DNA from: Meandrina meandrites
Lineage: Eukaryota > Cnidaria > Anthozoa > Scleractinia > Meandrinidae
NCBI GenBank assembly: GCA_963693305.1
Contig: OY855904.1
Location: 34,215,417 to 34,279,416 of the forward strand
Direction of reading: 5' to 3'
Length of the DNA stretch: 64,000 nucleotides
A program made the position numbers and the translations under genes. Below the pieces are notes generated by a model that was given only the letters and a program-made list of their open reading frames with translations, did not search any database and was not told the DNA's origin. Numbering within the stretch: position 1 is the stretch's first letter; each line of letters starts with the position of its first letter. This document shows, in pieces, positions 1-10,355 of this stretch.

Positions 1-2690
1 CTCGAAACAAAACAGTCCTAATTTATCAAGTTAGGAACAATGTGTTCCACGCACAAATAGGAACTCGGAACAAAACAGTCCTAATTTATCAAGTTAGGAA
101 CAATGTGTTCCATGTACAAATAGGAACTCAGAACAAAACAGTCCTAATTTATCAAGTTAGGAACAATGTGTTCCACGCACAAATAGGAACTCGGAACAAA
201 ACAGCCCTAATTTATCAAGTTAGGAACAATGTGTTCCACGCACAAATAGGAACTCGGAACAAAACAGTCGTAAATTATCAAGTTAGGAACAATGTGTTCC
301 ATGCACAAATAGGAACTCGGAACAAAACAGTCCTAATTTATCAAGTTAGGAACAATGTGTTCCACGCACAAATAGGAACTCGGAACAAAACAGTCCTAAT
401 TTATCAAGTTAGGAACAATGTGTTCCATGCACAAATAGGAACTCGGAACAAAACAGTCCTAAGTTATCAAGTTAGGAACAATGTGTTCCATGCACAAATA
501 GGAACTCGGAACAAAACAGTCCTAATTTATCAAGTTAGGAACAATGTGTTCCATGCACAAATAGGAACTCGGAACAAAACAGTCCTAAGTTATCAAGTTA
601 GGAACAATGTGTTCCATGCACAAATAGGAACTCGGAACAAAACAGTCCTAATTTATCAAGTTAGGAACAATGTGTTCCACGCACAAATAGGAACTCGGAA
701 CAAAACAGACCTAATTTATCAAGTTAGGAACAATGTGTTCCATGCACAAATAGGAACTCGGAACAAAACAGTCCTAATTTATCAAGTTAGGAACAATGTG
801 TTCCATGTACAAATAGGAACTCGGAACAAAACAGTCCTAATTTATTAAGTTAGGAACAATGTGTTCCATGCACAAATAGGAACTCGGAACAAAACAGTCC
901 TAATTTATCAAGTTAGGAACAATGTGTTCCACGCACAAATAGGAACTCGGAACAAAACAGTCCTAATTTATCAAGTTAGGAACAATGTGTTCCACGCACA
1001 AATAGGAACTCGGAACAAAACAGTCCTAATTTATCAAGTTAGGAACAATGTGTTCCATGCACAAATAGGAACTCGGAACAAAACAGTCCTAAGTTATCAA
1101 GTTAGGAACAATGTGTTCCATGCACAAATAGGAACTCGGAACAAAACAGTCCTAATTTATCAAGTTAGGAACAATGTGTTCCATGCACAAATAGGAACTC
1201 GGAACAAAACAGTCCTAAGTTATCAAGTTAGGAACAATGTGTTCCATGTACAAATAGGAACTCGGAACAAAACAGTCCTAATTTATCAAGTTAGGAACAA
1301 TGTGTTCCATGCACAAATAGGAACTCGGAACAAAACAGTCCTAATTTATCAAGTTAGGAACATTGTTTTCCACGCACAAATTGGAACTCGAAACAAAACA
1401 GTCCTAATTTATGAAGTTAGGAACAATGTGTTCCACGCACAAATAGGAACTCGGAACAAAACAGTCCTAATTTATCAAGTTAGGAACAATGTGTTCCATG
1501 TACAAATAGGAACTCGGAACAAAACAGTCCTAATTTATCAAGTTAGGAACAATGTGTTCCACGCACAAATAGGAACTCGGAACAAAACAGCCCTAATTTA
1601 TCAAGTTAGGAACAATGTGTTCCACGCACAAATAGGAACTCGGAACAAAACAGTCGTAAATTATCAAGTTAGGAACAATGTGTTCCACGCACAAATAGGA
1701 ACTCAGAACAAAACAGTCCTAATTTATCAAGTTAGGAACAATGTGTTCCATGCACAAATAGGAACTCGGAACAAAACAGTCCTAATTTATCAAGTTAGGA
1801 ACAATGTGTTCCATGCACAAATAGGAACTCGGAACTAAACAGTCTTAATTTATCAAGTTAGGAACAATGTGTTCCATCCACAAATAGGAACTCGGAACAA
1901 AACAGTCCTAATTTATCAAGTTAGGAACAATGTGTTCCACGCACAAATAGGAACTCGGAACAAAACAGTCGTAAATTATCAAGTTAGGAACAATGTGTTC
2001 CATGCACAAATAGGAACTCGGAACAAAACAGTCCTAATTTATCAAGTTAGGAACAATGTGTTCCATCCACAAATAGGAACTCGGAACAAAACAGTCCTAA
2101 TTTATCAATTTGGGAACAATGTGTTCCATGCACAAATAGGAACTCGGAACAAAACAGTCGTAAATTATCAAGTTAGGAACAATGTGTTCCACGCACAAAT
2201 AGGAACTCGGAACAAAACAGTCCTAATTTATCAAGTTAGGAACAATGTGTTCCATGCACAAATAGGAACTCGGAACAAAACAGTCCTAATTTATCAAGTT
2301 AGGAACAATGTGTTCCATGCACAAATATGAACTCGGGACAAAACAGTCTTAATTTATCAAGTTAGGAACAATGTGTTCCATCCACAAATAGGAACTCGGA
2401 ACAAAACAGTCCTAATTTATCAATTTGGGAACAATGTGTTCCATGCACAAATAGGAACTCGGAACAAAACAGTCGTAAATTATCAAGTTAGGAACAATGT
2501 GTTTCATACACAAATAGGAACTCGGAACAAAGCAGTCCTAATTTATCAAGTTAGGAACAATGTGTTCCATGCACAAATAGGAACTCGGAACAAAGCAGTC
2601 CTAATTTATCAAGTTAGGAACAATGTGTTCCATGCACAAATAGGAACTTGGAACAAAACAGTCCTAAATCACTCATTTGGGAACAATGTG
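1..2690 (+). repeat. 63-bp tandem satellite, about 42 copies
   Basis: A tandem array with a 63-bp period starts before the window and runs to about 2690. Each unit contains the inverted repeat GGAACA-ATG-TGTTCC plus two further GGAAC motifs. Because 63 is divisible by three, the + strand stays open over long stretches (42-848, 861-1838, 1869-2330, 2373-2807) and would read as a 21-residue repeat containing NNVFHAQIGTRNKT. Stops arise only from single changes in individual units. Units fall into variant classes (ACGCAC, ATGCAC, ATGTAC or ATCCAC after GTTCC; CCTAATTTATC, CGTAAATTATC or CCTAAGTTATC later on). There is no splice context or domain similarity, so I read it as satellite DNA and not as a protein gene. 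Confidence 0.95.
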
Positions 2691-2860
2691 TTCCACTTGC
2701 AGTTGACAACTCGGAACAAAATGTTCTTGTCTTACCTTACAGTGAACGCTATGTTCCTACTCTGTAAAAAGCTGGTCCTCTTAAGGTTAATAGGAACACA
2801 AAAATGAGGAACACTCGATCCTAGAGGAACGTTCCTTTACAAATATCGGAACAGCCGAAA
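2691..2860 (+). repeat. Degenerate edge of the satellite
   Basis: The 63-bp register decays here, but GGAAC and GTTCC motifs recur at irregular spacing, including AGGAACGTTCCT at about 2824-2835. This looks like the diverged boundary of the array. From 2861 to 3023 I see only AT-rich unique sequence. Confidence 0.7.
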
Positions 2861-3023
2861 AAACTTAAAATTTGTGAAAAATAAACCAACAAGTTCAGCT
2901 TAAAAGCTAAAAAAGCATCTGTTAAACGTTTAGGTAAAATAGAACCAAGCTTCAAAATCTAGAGCACTTTGATGTTCTCGAAGGTAGTAAAATAAACCCT
3001 ATAAAAATTTTTGGAAATGTAGA

Positions 3024-4170
3024 GGAAGGAAGGAAGGAAGGAAGGAAGGAAGGAAGGAAGGAAGGAAAGGAAAGGAAAGGAAAGGAAAGGAAAGGAAAGG
3101 AACGGAACGGAACGGAACGGAACGGAACGGAACGGAACGGAAGGGAAGGGAAGGGAAGGGAAGGGAAGGGAAGGGAAGGGAAGGGAAGGGAAGGGAAGGG
3201 AAGGGAAGGGAAGGGAAGGGAAGGGAAGGGAAGGGAAGGGAAGGGAAGGGAAGGGAAGGGAAGGGAAGGGAAGGGAAGGGAAGGGAAGGGAAGGGAAGGG
3301 AAGGGAAGGGAAGGGAAGGGAAGGGAAGGGAAGGGAAGGGAAGGGAAGGGAAGGGAAGGGAAGGGAAGGGAAGGGAAGGGAAGGGAAGGGAAGGGAAGGG
3401 AAGGGAAGGGAAGGGAAGGGAAGGGAAGGGAAGGGAAGGGAAGGGAAGGGAAGGGAAGGGAAGGGAAGGGAAGGGAAGGGAAGGGAAGGGAAGGGAAGGG
3501 AAGGGAAGGGAAGGGAAGGGAAGGGAAGGGAAGGGAAGGGAAGGGAAGGGAAGGGAAGGGAAGGGAAGGGAAGGGAAGGGAAGGGAAGGGAAGGGAAGGG
3601 AAGGGAAGGGAAGGGAAGGGAAGGGAAGGGAAGGGAAGGGAAGGGAAGGGAAGGGAAGGGAAGGGAAGGGAAGGGAAGGGAAGGGAAGGGAAGGGAAGGG
3701 AAGGGAAGGGAAGGGAAGGGAAGGGAAGGGAAGGGAAGGGAAGGGAAGGGAAGGGAAGGGAAGGGAAGGGAAGGGAAGGGAAGGGAAGGGAAGGGAAGGG
3801 AAGGGAAGGGAAGGGAAGGGAAGGGAAGGGAAGGGAAGGGAAGGGAAGGGAAGGGAAGGGAAGGGAAAGGAAAGGAAAGGAAGGAGGAAGGAAGGAGGAA
3901 GGAAGGAAGGAAGGAAGGAAGGAAAGGAAAGGAAAGGAAAGGAAAGGAAAGGAAAGGAAAGGAAAGGAAAGGAAAGGAAAGGAAAGGAAAGGAAGGAGGA
4001 AGGAAGGAAAGAAAGAAGGAACGAACGAACGAACGAACGAACGAACGAACGAACGAACGAACGAACGAACGAACGATCGGACGGACGGACGGACGGACGG
4101 ACGGACGGACGGACGGACGGACGGACGGACGGACGGACGGACGGACGGACGGACGGACGGATGGATGGAT
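3024..4170 (+). repeat. Compound microsatellite (GGAA, GGAAA, GGAAC, GGGAA, GAAC, GGAC, GGAT)
   Basis: Blocks of short motifs follow one another, each differing from its neighbour by about one base: GGAA from 3024, GGAAA, GGAAC up to 3140, about 145 copies of GGGAA, again GGAAA and GGAA types, then ACGA (4021-4075), about 20 copies of ACGG (4081-4160) and three GGAT. The minus strand is open for 409 codons of low-complexity PSVR and PFPSL repeats, which follows from the repeat itself and is not evidence for a gene. Confidence 0.97.
3139..4021 (+). repeat. 883-bp uninterrupted homopurine tract
   Basis: No pyrimidine occurs on the + strand between C3138 and C4022. About 725 bp of this (3141-3865) is a perfect GGGAA array. 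Runs of GGG separated by AA match the usual G-quadruplex pattern with 2-nt loops, and a homopurine/homopyrimidine mirror-symmetric tract can also form triplex DNA. Confidence 0.95.
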
Positions 4171-4848
4171 GAGCGATCGACTAATCAATTAAGTGAGTAA
4201 AGTAATAAGTGAGTGAGTGTCATTGAATGTGCATGAGCGATTGGTGTTACAGCTGTGTTAAGTACTGTGCTTATCTTAATATTATTATTCTTATCATGCT
4301 GGTTGTTATGTTTATGTTAATTGCCCTCCAGACATTATTTTGGAGTTCAAATTATTTGTATTAAGTACATGCTGACGAGGCTTGGAGGGCAGATTAGCAC
4401 AAATACAAAAGATAACAAATCCCTGGAAAAGGTCTCCAATTTAGTCAGCTGTTGTGTATTGCGGCTTTTTAGAGCGGGCGTTTGCGGCACAGAAGGCGCC
4501 CTCCAGCAGTTTTGTATCGCATGTCAAAATGCATGAGATGGGCTGGTCTTGTAACCTTTGAAGAGGTTATGGGACTGGTAGCTTCTTTGACTGCTGGGAG
4601 TACAATTTGTGTGGGCTGATTTTTCCTGGCTGACTGTTGCGAGGTGGGTAGACCACCGACATCTCTTGCCAACGGACTAGTAACACATTTTTATACATTG
4701 GGTGTTGGTGTGACCATAAACTCCAGAAAGGTGATGATCCACTTAAGGATGTCTTATATTTTTCATTGTATGATTTGGACATGTTCTTCTCTGTTATCGC
4801 ATGCACATGTGCTTGTGTTAGTCCTTTCATGTTTTCATGTAATTGCAG
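4171..4848 (+). other. Probable intron upstream of the kinase exons
   Basis: No exon is recognised here. The codons expected just upstream of the first visible kinase exon (glycine-rich loop and the VAVK lysine) are not present in 1-4848 on the + strand, so the satellite and microsatellite probably lie inside an intron of the kinase gene, or the gene is 5' truncated. The sequence ends at the acceptor TTGCAG (4843-4848). Confidence 0.5.
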
Positions 4849-7800
4849 AAGCAGCTGGCGAGGAAGGCAAAGAACTTTTCCTGCAGGAAATTGAGTTCAT
4901 GAAGCAAATTGGTTCTCACAGGAATGTTCTCAGCATGCTAGGCTACTGGGTAAAGTCAGAACCCATCATGTTAATCTTGGAATATGCTCCACAGGGTGAT
5001 CTTCTTCAGTGGCTAAGAAGCCAAAGACAACAGGTAAGAAAATATTGATTCTTTTAAGAGGCAGCGACAATGTTTACACCCTACAAAACGTATTCGGGTT
5101 TAATTGTACTTTCTGCTGATAACTGCCATATATATTTAAGGAATCTTTGCATTACTTCAAGTGCCGAGTTTTCATTACAGCTTCATAACTCTCAACTTTC
5201 AAGAAAGCTGTCAGTGACATCCACTCACAGCATAAACTAAAAACAGTTTCCTTGCACCTGCAGGTGAAGTTAACGAACAGTAACGATGACGTAATTTTTA
5301 AAGAATTGGCACAAGTCACAAGTGAGCTTGGGATTGCCAGTACCAAAAACCCAGCAGGATCCACTGAAAACGGCAAGCAAGATGACTCTATCACGGTGAA
5401 AGAGGAGGCATTGATTAGGAAGAACCCAGTCTTTAAAGCAACAGGTGAAGAAGACAATCCGGAAGATGGAGAAGAAGAACGTGAGCAGTGCTGTTTTGAA
5501 GGTATGGAGGGGATTGCGTCTATAAAAGGAGATCTCTGGGCACCAAAGGAAGAAACTGCACTTCTCGGTCCTTATGACAGAACTCGCGGCAGTCAGGAAG
5601 GTGACGCGAAAATGGAACAGGAAGAGTGTGAAGATGAAGAAAATGGAGGCAAAGAAATTAATGAGGAGAAAGAATGCGGATATCCTAATCCCAGGGAGTC
5701 TTCATTTGTCCTCCCGGCAGTAGTGGGGCCTTTCGATAAAAACGTACATCACACCCGTGGTTCATCTTGGTCTGAAAACAAAAGGTCACCAATTAAAGAG
5801 GAACAGAAAGAGGTGAGGATAAACATGCCTCAGGAGGATCACCTTGGTGACGTGGAGCAGACTGACAACTTTCATTCGAAGGATCTGCTTTGTTTTGCTT
5901 GGCAAATAGCAAAAGGAATGGTAAGTAATGTCATCGAAGCCAAGCGGGTTGTTAATTTATTATCTTTATAGCCGCCAGGTGCCTTTTTGGTCATAAGCTT
6001 CGTTTTTGAAATTGCAGGATTTGATCTGTTGTCTTTATCAGTCTATAGCTAACCAAAATGTAACAACTTGCCAAGTTTGTGTCACATATCACATTGACGA
6101 CATTTAGCTACTGAGGTTTTCCCAGTTATAATAATAAATAGAAAAAGAAGGCACTGGAACAATTCATTACACAACAAATGTTATTACGTTCCAGACGAAA
6201 TTCTCCGTCTGACGAAGAACTTGCATTGTTCAATATGTATTTTTTTCGCTCTATTATAATTTACTTACAGGATTACTTGGCCAGCAAGGGATTTGTTCAC
6301 CGTGATCTGGCAGCACGGAATATTCTTCTTGGCGAGGACAAGGTGGTGAAGATTGCCGACTTTGGTCTTCTACGCGATACTCAGGGCAATGTATACGAAA
6401 TGAAACAGAAGAAAAAACTGCCAATCAAATGGACAGCTCCTGAGGCCTTATACAACAGCATATACACTACTGAAAGTGATGTGTAAGTTAATTGAATAAA
6501 AATAAGTGATAGAAATGATATGAATGTTCAAGGTCTCCCACTTGTGTATCCTAGTAAGGGGTGAGAGAAAAAGGATCCTGTTGAAATAGAAAGAAAGGAT
6601 GACAACAATCTTTGAAATTGTACAGATTGAAGCAACGGGGTTGAGATTTTGTCACCATTATCAAAAAATGACCAATACCTCGTTTCACAAACAACTGCAG
6701 TGCGGTAAAAAGATATGAGTAGTGCTTTATCAAAGTTGACTTGAGAAATTTTCTTTGATGAACAATAAAAATAACATTTTCCCGTTTTGTTTAATCTTAC
6801 ATTTGCTTTTGTGCGTCATTTAGGGACTCTCTTTGTTTCTGAACGGAACCCTACATAGCTAATTAAAAATGGAATTCATAAATTAATGAATTTACATCTG
6901 ATGTCACATTGTTTTGAGAGCTGAGAGGGCAAATTGAGACTTAAGGTTCGTGCAAGTCAATCTTTGCAAGATCTTGAACATCTGATTGCGGAATGAACAG
7001 AATTCCCCCTTTTTTACAACTTTTCTTTGAGTGTTTTATCTTTTCCTTTTCAGATGGTCTTTTGGGGTTCTTCTCTGGGAATTGACCACCATGGGTGAGG
7101 AATTTCCATCTACTTAGTCTGTACATGTTATTCATAGAGAATAATTTATACTATTCTTATTACCCGCTGTGATGTGAACCTGTATAAATGGACCTATCAG
7201 TGGTAGATTACTTTTTATTTAAAACTTGACTTGCCATAATATATTGCAATTCAGTGATTGGTTTACAGACCATGGGATATGAGCTAATATATGATCTACT
7301 ACAAATATGGTAGATATACCCGTCAGCTAGAACAGCCAGGGAGCCGAAAAATGCAATTCTTTTAATTGGACGTTTTTGATATACAATTGTTGTTCCCAAA
7401 CAATGATATACAATTGTTGTTCCCTTGACATAACATATTGCAAGTTTTACCTTGAAAGTTGTTTTTCCTTTTATTTCATTTCAGGGGGCATTCCATATCC
7501 AGGAATAAGCCATAAAGAGTTGTATAGGCTTCTTAAGACTGGGTATCGCATGGAAAAACCAAAAAGTTGTTCCGATGAACTGTAAGCAAATCACTCTATG
7601 TTTCTTCTTCAGTACTTGTACAGGTTGCAAACATACACTCCGGGCAATGCTATGACATTTTACAACAAAGGCTAAACTACTTTCTAAGAATCATGTTTCG
7701 GTTTTCACGAGACCGGTTTAAAGAATATAGTCTCATAACTCAAACCAGGATGACATTTCCCAATAATAATAATACACTGATTTCACATTAGTCACCTCAG

Positions 7801-8063
7801 CCTAGAAAGGTTGATAACTTCAGGTATATCATTACACATCATGATCTTAACTCCGAATTAGGTACGACATTATGTCAGACTGCTGGAAAGAGGTGCCTGA
7901 AGAACGACCAACATTTGAACAACTGATTGAAACATTGGAACAAATGATGACAAAGGACACTCCTTACCTTGATTTCGAGAAACTGGATGAGAAGGAGCCT
8001 TATTACAACGTGGAAGTTTCTAACAGCAGTGAATCAAGCGGCGGTCTAGACACACAGTTGTAA
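4849..8063 (+). CDS. Receptor tyrosine kinase, catalytic domain and C-tail (5' partial)
   Basis: Six exons join in one frame with GT-AG borders: 4849-5033, 5264-5920, 6271-6482, 7054-7094, 7485-7581, 7862-8063 (stop TAA 8061-8063), giving 463 codons. The first exon holds the alpha-C helix ([12 protein letters not shown]) and the hinge ([14 protein letters not shown]). The second is almost entirely a kinase insert. The third has the catalytic loop [11 protein letters not shown], a single activation-loop tyrosine (GNVYEMK) and PIKWTAPE. The fourth, only 41 nt, supplies [16 protein letters not shown] residues, and the last two give the DCW and ERPTF motifs of the C-lobe. HRDLAARN and PIKW place it among tyrosine kinases, closest in style to FGFR/RET/Tie receptors; the exact subfamily cannot be decided. 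All visible catalytic residues are intact. The glycine loop, VAVK lysine, membrane segment and ectodomain are outside the window, so a 5'-truncated copy cannot be excluded. Confidence 0.9.
5264..5920 (+). CDS. Kinase-insert exon of the receptor kinase
   Basis: This 657-bp exon (219 codons, phase 0 at both ends) begins right after the hinge/alpha-D segment and ends in [13 protein letters not shown], the alpha-E helix. The roughly 195 residues between are rich in Glu, Asp and Lys and lack any recognised fold. FGFR inserts are about 14 residues and PDGFR-family inserts about 70-100, so this one is very long. It could dock SH2 proteins or scaffold partners, but only a few tyrosines are present (for example GPYDR and GYPNP), so that is speculation. 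Confidence 0.85.
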
Positions 8064-8765
8064 ATACAAACATTAAAATGTAGAACCGCATTTAAAATCA
8101 TTAGGAAAAACAAGTAGTAGAACTTCAATATTTATATCATGTGCATCGCTTAATTACAAGTTAGTAAGTTAACTAAGGAGCAGCGACAGAGAGTAGGAAT
8201 AATGCAATTTCGGAACACTCTTCGAGGGCTATTTCCTACCCTGATCATCAAAATACAATGTACACTTCTACATCTACATCTACATTATGGGGGGTCTTGC
8301 AAAGTGAGGCATGCCTCCATCACTGCAAGACATTTAATAAAAAAAAATAAAATAAATAAAAAGCAGGGTGGGGGGGGGGGGGGGGGAGGTAAAAGACCTT
8401 AAAAGTATATAATAAAATATGTATATAATTTAAAAAGATTACTAAGAAAAGTTAATTAAGATTAAAAAATTAGAACCTAATTATAATGTCATCATTCTAA
8501 TCTACAAGCGTTATTGAATTCTTGAATTCGAAGGTGTAAAAGTTGGAGAGCTTCTTTTGATTTCTCTAATCTTTTAAAACAATTTACATTTTTGCATTCC
8601 TTATATAGTCAGCAATTTTAATACTATAGATATTTGATTTCAGTATTATTGTAATTAGCTTTTGTATTAAATGCGCATGTAAGCATTTCCTGTGCAACTT
8701 GCACGCTATAAATATTTAATTATTACTATTATTTTAAAAATGGTCCTGTAACCAGGTGGTTGATT
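8064..8765. other. 3' flank of the kinase gene, no gene seen
   Basis: AT-rich sequence. TAATAAAA-type motifs near 8335 and 8410 are candidate polyadenylation signals for the kinase. It also contains a short CTACAT repeat (about 8266-8285) and a G17 run at 8370-8386. Confidence 0.5.
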
Positions 8766-8969
8766 CATGATTGAAAATGAAATGAAACGTTACTCTGGTT
8801 AAAAATGTAAAAATGCATAGTATAAGAACGTGCTTTTTAACGAATTCCTTTTCACTTTCCCCTGATGAAGGCTGAAGTTTCAGCCGAAACGTTGGGACTT
8901 TTACAAAAAAATGTTACGAACATTTTACATTTTTAACCAGAGTAACGTTTTATTTCATTTTCAATCATG
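8766..8969. mobile_element. MITE-like element with 47-bp terminal inverted repeats
   Basis: Left arm 8766-8812 and right arm 8923-8969 are reverse complements with a single mismatch over 47 bp. The 110-bp centre holds CTGATGA (8862-8868), a perfect 6-bp hairpin GGCTGA/TCAGCC with loop AGTT (8870-8885), and GAAAC (8886-8890). It has no coding capacity. The arm symmetry is strong evidence of a foldback element; its superfamily is unknown. Confidence 0.75.
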
Positions 8970-9249
8970 TATTACTATTATATTTATCAGGAAAACTATA
9001 TCATTCGAAAGCGATTTTAAACAAATTCTTACCAAATTTAATAATGGAAACCTGGGTTTGCTCTAGTTACAACGTTTTATATTAGATGCAGCTGCTGTAA
9101 AGGAGCCATTTAAACAATCACATATTCTAGTGCAGGGTGGAGATAAAGAAAATTGAGCTGCTGCATGTGCACTACAAACGTGATGGATCAAACAACTGAA
9201 GTTAGAATGCTTCTGTCTCCACTCTGCTGAATTATTTAATTTTCGTTGC

Positions 9250-9354
9250 CTTAGTGCATCTGGTTACAGTTATATCGAATGATCTTTTCATGCTTAAGGT
9301 TCAGACAGTGAACATCGTACTTTTTCTCTGGTGATCATAACCAGATGCACTAAG
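9250..9354. repeat. Inverted repeat, 17-bp perfect arms
   Basis: CTTAGTGCATCTGGTTA (9250-9266) is exactly reverse-complemented at 9338-9354, with a 71-bp spacer. It may be a short MITE or a remnant of one. Confidence 0.6.
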
Positions 9355-9588
9355 GGCGCTATGAACCACTAAGGGTAACCATCACAAGGCTAGAACCTTT
9401 AGCTGCGGAAAGTAAAACAGCGGAGTTTGCACTTCCATTTCGATTGAGCAATTTACAAAATAACAATTTATCTTCACTTCATTGAGCCTTGTAGTAATTT
9501 TTATTATCATGCAGTTGAATGAGGCGTCTTCATGTCAAATTAACTAAGGAAATTATACTTTGTGCAAGACATAAGATATTTACTGAGA

Positions 9589-9636
9589 GCATCCTCGGAG
9601 ACCCAGGGGCAGTTAGTCGGGGCAAAACGAAGTAAA
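9589..9636 (+). repeat. 48-bp dispersed repeat (inverted partner at 36575-36622)
   Basis: The 48 bases are a perfect reverse complement of 36575-36622, 27 kb away. The rest of 9355-10274 is spacer in which I see no gene. Confidence 0.8.
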
Positions 9637-10275
9637 CCCATCGGATTGAAGCTTAAAGCTTAAAGACAAGAGCGAAAGGTAGCATGGGCGAAGGTAAAGT
9701 GTTCCACGCGTGCTGAATACAACTGAGAAATAGCGATATAGCAAACGAGAGTTTTGCGTTTCCTTTCTCTTCAGACATGTGAAGAAACGATCCTTTTTCG
9801 GCGCATTTACATTTAAAAAGAATAATCCGAACCACATAACAGCGAAAGAAAAGATACAAGAAAGGTTTCACGGAAAGAAAAACAAATATTCCACGTGCAA
9901 AAATACAGACTTGTAGATTTCCTCAACGCCAATATGCAAATTCCTGTAAATATACCCATGGCACCATTCGGTCTTGACTCGTAGGCTTGAAGTTTTAATC
10001 CGACAACGTTAATTAAAATAGCTGTATACATATACGTTGGCCAGAGGCATTGTCAAACTACTATATCATATTTGTATATATATATTTGTATGCTATAATT
10101 GCCGCCTTTGGTCTCCGAGATAATTATACAGAAAACTGTACAATTTGTGTCACCGTAAAGAGAGCATACTGTACTAAATTATGTCTGCACGTGACACATA
10201 CACATAGCGTGTTTATTTGTCTAGCATCACGCGATATGGGTCAATGAGTCTGAAAGTTTGTATTTCCTGGGAATT

Positions 10276-10355
10276 TAATACTGTCGGAGTGTTGTATTCT
10301 GTACTGCAACGCAGTGATTTAGCGTTCGTTTGTGAGAGTTTTGCAGTTTGCTCAG
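10276..10355 (+). other. Candidate non-coding first exon of J-like gene A
   Basis: The string TTTGCTCAG|GTAAGATG (donor at 10356) is conserved in copy B (donor at 28448). Both J-like genes start just after a conserved acceptor (TTCGTTCTACAG, ending 15847 and 33872). A spliced 5'UTR with an intron of about 5.5 kb would explain both. This is inference; the 5' end of the exon is unknown. Confidence 0.4.

Noticed and set aside
3024..4170. CRISPR-like or telomeric array
   Set aside because: No spacers, and motifs are simple tandem repeats unlike TTAGGG; eukaryotic context.
2959..4188. 409-codon minus-strand frame of PFPSL and PSVRPSVR repeats
   Set aside because: It is the translation of simple-sequence repeats (GGGAA, GGAC) with no unique sequence or gene signals.
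8860..8890. Functional hammerhead ribozyme
   Set aside because: An extra A precedes stem II and stems I and III with a cleavage site could not be drawn, so only a resemblance is reported.
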